From the NCBI GenBank assembly GCA_964390955.1, contig CAYMKE010000024.1:1-20210 (forward strand): DNA of 20,210 nt. The letters run 5' to 3'. Both the position numbers and the translations under genes were made by a program. Positions 1 through 10,100 of this stretch are shown in pieces. The notes under the pieces were generated by a model. The model ran no database searches, had not been told where the DNA came from, and saw only the letters and a list, made by a program, of their open reading frames with translations. The DNA comes from CAYMKE01 sp964390955 (GTDB lineage Bacteria > Bacteroidota > Bacteroidia > Bacteroidales > JBBRXJ01). Within the stretch, counting starts at the first letter, position 1. Every line of letters begins with the position of its first letter.

Positions 1-221
1 CAGGGCCGTCTTGTTTGAACCAATCTGAACTAAGAAATCATTATATAAAGAACTTTACATACTCCCCTAACACAATCCACGCATTTTTATTCACTTCATC
101 CTTTTTTGGCAGGGGACATTTTACCATTTCATTTTAGGTTACAATATTATTTAAAAAAAATAATAAAAACAAAAAAAAAAATTATTTTTAACTTTTATTA
201 ATCTGTTAACTCTAAAAAATT
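1..221. other. AT-rich leader without a gene
   Basis: No convincing gene is seen. One plus-strand frame stays open from base 3 to about 137 but has no start and an unremarkable composition, so I do not call it the tail of an upstream gene. Bases about 150-190 are almost entirely A and T, with long A runs just ahead of the first gene, as is common in Bacteroidota leaders that lack a strong Shine-Dalgarno site. I could not find a convincing match to the Bacteroidota promoter boxes (TTTG and TAnnTTTG at about 19-base spacing). Confidence 0.5.
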
Positions 222-3200
222 ATGCGTATGAATAAGCTTATTGCCTCCGTATTTACCATTGTTACATTCTTTTATGCAAATAACCATGCTTTTGGAGATG
301 TTCAAAAAGGGTGGGAGAAATTTTTTAAAAACCAATACAAAGAAGCCGGGAAAGAATTTAAGAGCGTTGGCTCCTCTGATCCGGAAGCCTATTTAGGACT
401 TGCTTTTATAAACTGGCAGGAGTATAAATATGAAGATGCTTTTGAGAACATTGTTTCCTATTATGAGGAAGCACAAGCTCCTTTGCCATATCTTTATTCG
501 CTTTGGCTTACCCCCTGCATTATGGAGAATTATGATAAAAAAAGTGATGACCAGGTGGATTTCATTGAAGACCTTTTGGAAGATCAGGGATTGGATGCTG
601 CCTTTAAAGCCATGTCTTATTTTATACTTGGCAATCATTATCATGAAGTTGGTGATTTTAAAGATGCCAGGGAATATTATAATCAAATAAATGCCATTGA
701 GCCATGGCAAATTACGGGCCGTTTTGAAAATATTTCCCGTTCCGGATATAATAAAAACTATGATCCTGTAACACACCCCAAATCTGATGCGGTTTTTATT
801 AATAAAAACGGAGCGCCTGTAAAATGGTTCGAAATCCCTGAATTTCCACTGGAAACATGGATTTATATGAATTATTATGATTATATTAATAATGCTATTT
901 ATTTTTTGCAAACTTTTGTGAACTCTCCCAAGACCCAGGAACTTCAATTAAGAGTAGGGGTGTCCGGGTCTGTTAAAGCCTGGGTAAATGACAAACTCAT
1001 GTTTGAGGAGCCGGAAGAACGGAATAACGGGCATGACAGCTATGTTTTTACTGTGAAATTAAATAAAGGATACAACAGGATACTTTTTCAGATTGGCGCA
1101 AGTGAAATAGACCGTTTAAATATTTCAGCCAGACTCACTGATAAACAGGGGAAATCTGTAGAAGGACTTACGTTTGAACCCACATACCATCCGTATGTAA
1201 AAGAAAAGGAATTTGAATCAGAGGTGATACCAAATCAATATGTACAGTATTTTGAAGAAAAAATTAATGCTGATAAAGATAAGTTGCTTAATTATATCCT
1301 TTTGTCAAAGATATACAGCCGGATGGATATGGTTGAAAAAGCACTTGAATTACTGTTAAAAGCAAAAGAACGTGCACCTGACAGTTATTTTGTCAGAACC
1401 CGTTTGCTCGAAATATATTTTCAACGTGAAAATCGAACAAAAACAGCTGAAACAATTGAATGGTTGAGAAACCATGATGCTGAAAACGTCTATTCGCTGC
1501 AATACATGTTTAATGAAGCAATGCGGAACGAAGATTATGAGAAAGCAGAATCATACATTAATAAAATGGATTCTATTTATGGAAAGAATGAAATTTACTA
1601 TAAATCATATATTGAATATACAGGCGAACGTGATGAAACCAAAAAATTAATAGAAGCCATCAATGATGCATATGATAAATACCCGGACAATGAAACATTT
1701 GTTTATTTTAAATATTTATTACATAAAGAAGTATATAAAAGCCTGACAGGGGCAGCTTCATTACTCAAGAGTTATTCCAAAAAGAATTACTCGGGTGACC
1801 TGCAAAAAATACTTGCCTCCACTTATTTTGAACAGGGGAACAAAAAAAAAGGATTTAAAATTCTTGAAGAATTAGCTGAAAATCAGCCGGCTGCAGTCGG
1901 TTTTTGGAAAGCAATTTCGAATCAGTATTACCAACTTCAGGATTATGAGAAAGCAGCAGAATACATGGAAAAATGCAATAAAATGGCTCCTTATTATGCC
2001 CCCTATAAAACCGATTTGGGAAATATTTATGAACAACAATTGAAGAAAGATAAAGCCATTGAAAAGTATAAAGAATGTATTGAATATGCCCCGACATTTT
2101 ATGCCAACAGAAAAAAATTGCAGGAAATGGAAGGGAGAAAATATATATTTGAATATTTTGAAGAAGAAGATGTATATGAACTTTATGAGAATGCTCCCGG
2201 GGCAGATGAATATCCTGAAGATAACAGTGTGATCTTGTTACGCAATGTGCAATTAGCAGTTTATCCGGAAGGTGGTTCTGAAGAAAAAAACATCATTGTC
2301 ATTAAGGTGTTTGATAATGCAGGGGTAGACAACTGGAAAGAATATTATATTTCACACAACCACAATAATCAAGAACTCATAATAGAAAAAGCAGAAGTAT
2401 TAAAAGCAAACGGCAATAAAATACCTGCTGAAGTCAATGGCGCGCATATTGTTTTTACCAACCTGGCAGAAGGTGATGCAATCCATCTGAATTATAAGAA
2501 GAAAAATTATTACGGAAGTAAATTATCAAAACATTTTTGGGATAAGCATTATATGCAGCTTTTTTATCCCGTCTTAAAAGACCGGTATAGCCTGATTGTC
2601 CCAAAAGACAAAAAATTCAGTTACAAAATGATGAATAATGATACGTTGCAACCGGAAATAAAAGAATTAGAACATAATAATCTTCGGTATACCTGGGAAC
2701 TGAAAAATATCGAAAGTGTAAAATCTGAAAGTTATACGCCAGCGCTTACCGAATATGGTGACGTTCTTTTTATCTCTTCATTGCCTGACTGGAATTTCGT
2801 TGCATCCTGGTATAATGACCTTACAGAAGGAAAAGTGAAAATGGAATTTGAAGCCGGGCAATTGCTTAAAGAATTGTTCCCTGAAGGCATAGAACTGTCT
2901 GATAAAGAAAAAGTAATAAAAATATACAATCACATTGTCAATAATATACGCTATAGCTCCATCTCTTTCAGGCAAAGTTCTTATGTGCCACAGGATCCTA
3001 CGAAAACGCTGAATACACGGCTTGGAGATTGCAAAGATTTATCATTGCTGTTTGTAACACTCTGCCGCGAAATCGGATTGGAAGCCAGACTTGTTTTAAA
3101 TAATACAAGAAATAATGGGAAAAATGACCTGCCGCTTCCATCCATTAGTTTTAACCATTGTATAGCTAAGGTAACAATAGACGGAGAGGATTATTTTGTT

Positions 3201-3968
3201 GAACTGACATCAGACAAACTTCCATTTGGTGCATTAACAGGCAGCCTTTTTGAATCATTTATCCTGGTCATTAATGAAGACAACGATGCACCCCGGTATT
3301 TGAATCCCGAAACCCGGAAATTTAATACGATCAACAGGGATATTACCGTGCATTTTGAAAATGGCCAAATGGTTGTGAAGCGCGAAAGCTATAAAACCGG
3401 GAAATATGCCGAAAGCATCCGGGGCAGCTATAGAAATTTAGGTGAAAAGAGACAGAAAAAAGAAATGACGGAAGCCATCAGTGATGATTTTGAAAATTAT
3501 CTTACCATTGAGCATCTTGAATTCAGAAATCTGGATACCATTACAGATACTGTGTTCTATGATTATTCTTTTAAATTAAACAATCCTTTTAATAAAGTGG
3601 GCACCTTATATTTATTTAAACTACCCTGGGCCAATGAATTTGAACAATTGGATTTTCTTTCCAATGCAGAACGTAAATACCCTATATCAATCTGGAAATT
3701 TGATGAGATTAACCGTACCACGGAAAATATGGTGGTTACTATTCCAGCAGACAAAAAACTATTTGAAATGCCCGAATCCCAAACAATAGACTCCAAGTAT
3801 GCAACATATACTATTGAGTTTAACAAAAAAGGGAATAAATTGTTCGTTGAGAAAAAAATTAAATACAAAACAGGGTACATACCCGTTGATGAATATGAAG
3901 CGTTCAGGTCATTTTACCAAAAAGTTTTAGAATCTGATAAACGACAAATTGCATTTAAAGAATTATAA
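222..3968 (+). CDS. Exported TPR, DUF3857-like and transglutaminase-like protein
   Basis: A large exported protein of unknown specific role; the transglutaminase-like fold suggests a cysteine-protease or acyl-transfer type activity, probably in the periplasm. Residues 1-25 look like a signal peptide ending near NHAFG. TPR-like helices follow (about 28-160), then a beta-rich jelly-roll-like domain (about 188-322), a longer TPR array (about 340-635), a DUF3857-like beta domain (about 665-860) and a transglutaminase core (about 885-1020). The core shows the nucleophile in GDCKDLS (Cys937) and His979 in FNHC; where relatives usually have Asp there is Glu994 in VELTS. Residues 1035-1248 form a beta-rich tail like the C-terminal part of DUF3857 transglutaminase proteins. 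A second in-frame ATG lies two codons in (228), and either start keeps the signal peptide. It stands alone, 212 bases before the next gene. The exact family and substrate are not recognised. Confidence 0.88.
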   Translation: MRMNKLIASVFTIVTFFYANNHAFGDVQKGWEKFFKNQYKEAGKEFKSVGSSDPEAYLGLAFINWQEYKYEDAFENIVSYYEEAQAPLPYLYSLWLTPCIMENYDKKSDDQVDFIEDLLEDQGLDAAFKAMSYFILGNHYHEVGDFKDAREYYNQINAIEPWQITGRFENISRSGYNKNYDPVTHPKSDAVFINKNGAPVKWFEIPEFPLETWIYMNYYDYINNAIYFLQTFVNSPKTQELQLRVGVSGSVKAWVNDKLMFEEPEERNNGHDSYVFTVKLNKGYNRILFQIGASEIDRLNISARLTDKQGKSVEGLTFEPTYHPYVKEKEFESEVIPNQYVQYFEEKINADKDKLLNYILLSKIYSRMDMVEKALELLLKAKERAPDSYFVRTRLLEIYFQRENRTKTAETIEWLRNHDAENVYSLQYMFNEAMRNEDYEKAESYINKMDSIYGKNEIYYKSYIEYTGERDETKKLIEAINDAYDKYPDNETFVYFKYLLHKEVYKSLTGAASLLKSYSKKNYSGDLQKILASTYFEQGNKKKGFKILEELAENQPAAVGFWKAISNQYYQLQDYEKAAEYMEKCNKMAPYYAPYKTDLGNIYEQQLKKDKAIEKYKECIEYAPTFYANRKKLQEMEGRKYIFEYFEEEDVYELYENAPGADEYPEDNSVILLRNVQLAVYPEGGSEEKNIIVIKVFDNAGVDNWKEYYISHNHNNQELIIEKAEVLKANGNKIPAEVNGAHIVFTNLAEGDAIHLNYKKKNYYGSKLSKHFWDKHYMQLFYPVLKDRYSLIVPKDKKFSYKMMNNDTLQPEIKELEHNNLRYTWELKNIESVKSESYTPALTEYGDVLFISSLPDWNFVASWYNDLTEGKVKMEFEAGQLLKELFPEGIELSDKEKVIKIYNHIVNNIRYSSISFRQSSYVPQDPTKTLNTRLGDCKDLSLLFVTLCREIGLEARLVLNNTRNNGKNDLPLPSISFNHCIAKVTIDGEDYFVELTSDKLPFGALTGSLFESFILVINEDNDAPRYLNPETRKFNTINRDITVHFENGQMVVKRESYKTGKYAESIRGSYRNLGEKRQKKEMTEAISDDFENYLTIEHLEFRNLDTITDTVFYDYSFKLNNPFNKVGTLYLFKLPWANEFEQLDFLSNAERKYPISIWKFDEINRTTENMVVTIPADKKLFEMPESQTIDSKYATYTIEFNKKGNKLFVEKKIKYKTGYIPVDEYEAFRSFYQKVLESDKRQIAFKEL

Positions 3969-3985
3969 ATAAAAACACATAATGT

Positions 3986-4040
3986 CATCGTATGTATGTA
4001 GTAGAGACGCACGGCCGTGCGTCTCTACATACATACGATG
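3986..4040. repeat. 55-base near-perfect palindrome, probable dispersed repeat
   Basis: The left arm begins CATCGTATGTATGTAG and continues to AGACGCACGGC. The right arm, GCCGTGCGTCT onward to ACATACGATG, is its exact reverse complement, apart from three extra bases (TAG) in the left arm that would form a bulge. The arms are 27 paired bases with no loop, centred on GGCC. The core of the AGAGACGCACGG type is GC-rich and stands out from its AT-rich surroundings. From general knowledge, palindromes with an AGAGACGC arm recur between genes in Bacteroidota and some cyanobacteria, so this is probably one copy of such a family. It could also stop transcription after the upstream gene, but no T tract follows it. 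Confidence 0.85.
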
Positions 4041-4180
4041 CATAATTGAACATTATATACATAAATTAAAAATAGAGGAAAGGATTTCTATATAATTATT
4101 AAAAATTAATTAATTTAGGCATTTATTTAAACCTATTCTTATACTATTCGTATAATTTTTAAATACGAAACAAGATTACT

Positions 4181-7100
4181 ATGCCTGAATTTTTTAAAAA
4201 AATATTTTATCTTTTTATCTTATTTTTCATTAATTGTATCTTTATACATGCCCAGTATACATTTCAAAAGATTATTGGAGGGGCTGAAGATGAAATCGGT
4301 ACAGCGATCATTGAATTGGATACAGCATATGTTATAGGAGGATATACTTTTAAAACCGGACGAATAAACGATATTGTTCTTTCCATGATATTAAAAGATA
4401 ACGTTGCATTGCCAAATAAAACTGTTGCCTTTTATGGTTTTAATACAGGTACTTTTTCTTCTGCAATGGATGATCATTTATGGGATATGCATTTGTCTTC
4501 ATCAACAGGGAAAGCAATTCTATTGGGCGATGTATCAAGTACTGCAACCTTAGTAAACCAGGATATAGGGATAAGTAAAATGGATATTGATTACGGCAAT
4601 TTTTCGGTTGACTGGAGCAACAGGTATGGTGAAGATGGGTCTGGCACTGCTATAAATGAAACAGGACGCTCTGTTGTACAAACGTCCATTAATGAAATTG
4701 TCATTACAGGAATACGAAAGGATGTAGGAACATCAGACACAACCGGGTTCATCAAATTGATTAATCCGGACGGAAGCATAAACGATTCAAGAAATTTTGA
4801 TATATCCGGAGGTTCAGCCGGATTATGTGTTATCGAAGACAATGCAGGAGATTTTGTGGCGACGGGATATGGACATTTCGGCAATAATTCGAATAAACGC
4901 GAACTGATTGTCATGAAATTTAAGCCTGACCTGGATTATATTAATGGCATTTATTATAGTAAAGCAGGCCTTGACATGGGAACCCGTATTATCAACACTG
5001 CTGATGGCGGATATTTAGTGGTTGGAACAACGACTGTGAGTACAAGGGGAAGAGATATATTAGTCCTGAAATTAACTTCCGGCCTTGTTGAAGAATGGGC
5101 TGGCATTTATGGAGGCGCTGATAAAGATTATGCCACAGATGTAGTGCAGGCGTGTGACTCAGGGTATGTGATTTGTGGTGTAACTTCTGACTCTGGAAAT
5201 GTTTCGGAAGTTAAAGGCAATTCCGATGGGTTTTTAATGAAAATTAACAACAATGGCAACATCCAGTGGTCCAGGGTGTATGGATATGACGGAAGCGATG
5301 GATTCAGAGCCATGAAAAAGACAAGTGACGGCGGGTATATCATGACCGGTTATGCAGAGAATGCCGGCAGCGGATTTGGAAAAAAAGATATTTATGTTGT
5401 TAAAACCAATGCAAACGGACTGATGAGTGATGCTTGCCCGGCCATTGACACCATTTCATTCGTATCCAGTATTTCCAACACCCCTCCTGTGAACAACCTG
5501 GCTGATAATTCAAACAGTGGAAATTATCCCCTTACTGCTTCCACCATGATGCCGGATACCCTTTTAGGATTTACCAATAACATTGAATGCACAGATACCA
5601 TAGGTGTTTTGAATATCAATGCAGGAAAAAATGATACGATATGTAAAGGCAACAGTTTTATATTGAACGAAGGCGAACAAACAGTCAGTGGCGGACACCC
5701 GCCTTATAAAATCAATTGGAGTCCGGGCGCTTTATTAGATGATTCAACCATTGCCCATCCTTCTGCCACGCTTGATACTACTACACTTTTTATTTTAGAA
5801 GTAAGAGACGGCAATTGCCAGGTTGCATACGATTCTGTCCGTTATTTTGTGGGAACAGCTTCTGCTGACTGGAGCGGGCTCGATACAACTTATTGTTCTG
5901 CTGATATGCTGGATATTTTAACCCCTGTAGATACCGGCGGGATATTCATTGGCCCGGGGGTACATTACAATGGCAGCTTTTGGTATTTCCGGCCCGGCGA
6001 CCCGGAACCCGGGATGTTACACCGTATAGGATATATTGATAAATTCAATTGTGATACGATTTGGAAAGAAACTTTTATCAAGGAAGCGCCTTGTGTATCG
6101 GATGTTGTTACAGACAGTACCTCAGGTACAATTATTAATCCACAAGGTATTAATACTGATTGCAATGGACAAATTTTTGTTACAAATGAAAAACATATCT
6201 CAAAAATAGATTCATTTGGAAATTCTATGATCTACGTTGGAGATACGGCTTCAATAGGATATAAGGATGGGCATATAGATTCTGCTCTTTTAGATCACCC
6301 AATAGGCATCACCATTGCAGAAGACGGCACAATATATTTCTGTGATAATTATAACCATGCTGTTCGAATGATTCGAAATGATACTCTCACAACGATTGTT
6401 GGAAAAGGCCCACCTACTGCCGAAAAAGGCACAATAGATGATACTATAGGTAAGGATGCACGAATTAGTACACCATTTGGTATTGCTTTAGACCCTTCTG
6501 GAGATTATTTGTATATTACAGAATCTGACAATACCAATCCTAACAGGTTATTACGTGTAGACCTTACATCAGGTGATTATTATGTTAAGAAATTAGCTGG
6601 AGGAGGTGCATTAGATGTTACTCAATCCAGAAAAGGTGATGAGGCAGAATTATATAAAATGAGGCATCTTATTGCTTATAATAATAGTGTATTTATAAAT
6701 TCAACTGAAAAGGATGTTGTTTATAGATACAACCTACTGACAGATTCAATACATCTCTTTGCCGGCACTTATGATGATGCAGGATTAAATCCAACCCCTG
6801 TGCCAAAAGAATCAGCAAATTTTATAAATCCTACCGGTATAAATGTTAATTGTTCAGGAGAAATATATATTACAGAACCTTCTGTTGATCTTATTCGATT
6901 AATTGATGACGGTATAGTTTCTGTATATTCTGATGATAGTCGCTTATCAGAACCAAGTGATATCTCTGTTTTTGTAAAAGGTTACCTTGATATTGCTAAT
7001 ACAGGTGATAATAATATTCTTCGTCTAACCATCAATGACTGGAGAGTAGGCCCTTGGATTGGCCTTGACACATCAGATTACACCTATTGCCTTGGTGAAG

Positions 7101-10100
7101 CACCGGATACACTGGATCCAATTTATCCCTGTGGAACATATACAGGTCACGGTATCCGTTATGATACAGCAATTGATAAATATATTTTTAATCCACCTGA
7201 TACAGTAGGAGTCTATACTTTAACATATACATATCAGGTAAGCTATTGCACAGAAGAGATATCTCAGGATTTTCGCGTGGTAGCAAATCCAACCCTGGAT
7301 ATTCCACCTGCAGCCATTTGTTCAGGAGATTCGGCAATCCTTGACGCGCTGCCTCAATTTATCGATTACCAATGGAACACAGGAGAAACAAGCCAGGCTA
7401 TCCAGGTGGGGGATACCGGATATTATCATGTGACTGTCCATGATAGCAATCATTGCTCTGTATCGGATACAACACATGTAACAGAACGCGTGTCACCCAC
7501 TGCCGATGCAGGGACTTCGCAAACTGTTTGTGAAGGAGATTCGGTGCAGATTGGAGGCTCCCCTGCTGGTACCGGCGGAACACCCCCATTACGATTTTCC
7601 TGGAATCCTTCAATGTTATTGGATGATTCTACACTGGCAAATCCTTATGCCACCCCTCTTGCACCTTCTACATTATATATCTTAACCGTGTCAGACTCGT
7701 TTAATTGCCAGGATATTGACAGTGTTACCATTAATGCGAATCCTATACCTGTTGCTGATGCAGGCCCCAATGACACCATTTGTGAAGGACAATCAACAAC
7801 ACTTGATGCAACCGGGAGTACCGGGACAGGTTCACTCACGTATAGCTGGAATAATGGATTAGGACTGGGCAGTGTTAAAAATGTTTCACCAAATTCTACT
7901 ACATCTTATATCCTCACCGTTACAGATGGTATCGGATGCAGCGACATAGATACAGTAACTGTTGTTGTGAATCCATCTATTACTGCTGATGCAGGAATGG
8001 ATGCTGCCATTTGCGAACAGGATACCATTCAACTGGGTGGTTCTCCACCTGCAACAGGGGGAACCGGGGCTTATTCTTTTGCATGGACCCCAATAGCAAG
8101 CCTTGATAATTCATCGGCTCCGCTTCCCAATGCATTCCCTGCATCTACCACCACCTATCAATTAATCGCTTCCGATGTTGTTGGGTGTGCAGATACGTCT
8201 ACAGTAACAATTAGTGTGTCAAACCTTATCGTGGATGCAGGTGTGCCTGACACTCTTTGTATGGGTGATACGGCACAGCTCAATGGCATGGCTTCCAACG
8301 GCATAACACCGTATGAATATGCATGGGCACCGGCCGGTATTGTCAGCGATACTGCCATAGCCACACCATTCGCTTATCCGGTGTCAGATACCACGTTGTA
8401 TCTGAATGTGACAGACAATATAGGATGTACAGCATTGGATTCGGTCAACTTATTCGTCAATCCAATACCAATAGCTGTTGCAGGCCCGGATACAAGCATT
8501 TGCGGAGGAGAAAGTGTTACTTTAACAGCCGGTGGCGGTATCAATTATACATGGTCTCCAACGTCCGGATTAAGTGATACAAATATCGCAAACCCTGTTG
8601 CTACGCCTTCCGACACAACTACATATACAGTTACTGTAAGAGACAATGCTGGATGTAGCGATGATGCCGCTGTAACCATAAATGTGAATAATGTTTCTGT
8701 TTCCATAACACCTTCTCCGGATACAATGATATGCGAGGGAGACAGCATCCGGATGACAGCCCGGGGCGGTATTAGTTATGCATGGTCACCTGCCGGTGGT
8801 TTAAGCAATGACACAATTGCCGATCCATTTGCAAAACCATCGGTGAGTACAACATATACTGTAAGTGTAACTGATGATATCAATTGTACGGGATCAGATA
8901 CAGTTAGAATTATTGTAAGCCGGAATTTAACCGCTGACGCAGGGGCGGGAGATACAATATGTGAGGGTTTAGCGCTTACCATCGGCGGGAGTCCGGCAGC
9001 TACAGGAGGAATATCTCCATATACCTATCTGTGGAGCCCACCGGGTACACTCGATGACCCACAATCAGAAAATCCGGAAGCTTCTCCGTCAGGACTTACG
9101 CATTATGTTTTAACGGTTACCGATCTGGCAGGATGTGAAGATTATGACACCGTTTCGGTTGGTATTTATTCATTGCCCACAGCCGATGCCGGCCCGAATG
9201 ACAGCATTTGTTATTTTGATTCGGTTCAGATAGGTGGTTCTCCAACTGCCAGTGGAACAATCGCTCCATATACATATGAATGGGCACCATTAAATGGATT
9301 GATCAATAAAGACTCTGCCAATCCGGTCGCCAAGCCGGTTAACTTCACTGATTCGGCCATAAATATACGTTATACTGTAACAGTAACAGATGGCCATGGA
9401 TGCCGGCAAACCGACGATATGAGGTTAACTGCTTTGCCAAAACAGCGGGTGATGTTCAAATATGATTCTGTTTGCAGGGGAGAAAGTATTCAACTAAGTG
9501 CTATTGGGGGAACACAATATGCATGGACACCCACGTCCGGTCTCAATGATCCAAATATCAATAACCCCGTGGCCACCCCGGATACACTTACACATTATAT
9601 TGTTACCATTAACAGCCCTTATTGTGGGGCTCAAACAGATACCACAACCATAAAAGTGAATCCATTGCCCGTAGTGATAGCAGGGCCTGATACATCAGTA
9701 TTCTGGGGAGAAGAAGTTCAGCTTTTTGCTACAGGTGGTATCTTATATGAATGGAGTCCAAAAGATGACATCATCACCTCAGATACCATTGCCAATCCAA
9801 CCATCAAACCTCTTGACACTACTCTTTATATAGTTACTGTTACCAATATTTATGGTTGCACAGCACAGGGAAATGTAGAGATCAGCACCAAAAAAGGACT
9901 GGATATATATGTACCGTCTGCTTTCGCTCCTAATGGGAATGTTATAGAAAACAGGGAACTATGTGTAAAAGAAGTAGGCATTGCAGAAATAGACCTTAAA
10001 ATATATAACCGGTGGGGACAGTTGGTTTTTCATTCTACAGAAAAAGACAATTGTTGGGACGGAACATATAAAGGTGAAAAACAACAGATGCAAACCTTTG

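Noticed and set aside
150..190. Promoter or regulatory element in the A-rich tract before the first gene
   Set aside because: It is low-complexity sequence typical of Bacteroidota leaders, with no recognisable promoter boxes or inverted repeat.
7398..8982. Several open frames on the minus strand, and one on the plus strand in another frame, within the repeat array
   Set aside because: They are shadows of the repeated coding sequence with biased composition; none has a plausible protein or start context.
7496..9883. Tandem repeat pattern as a CRISPR-like array
   Set aside because: The periodicity is about 220-250 bases, varies in length and is in frame, so it is protein repeat coding sequence.
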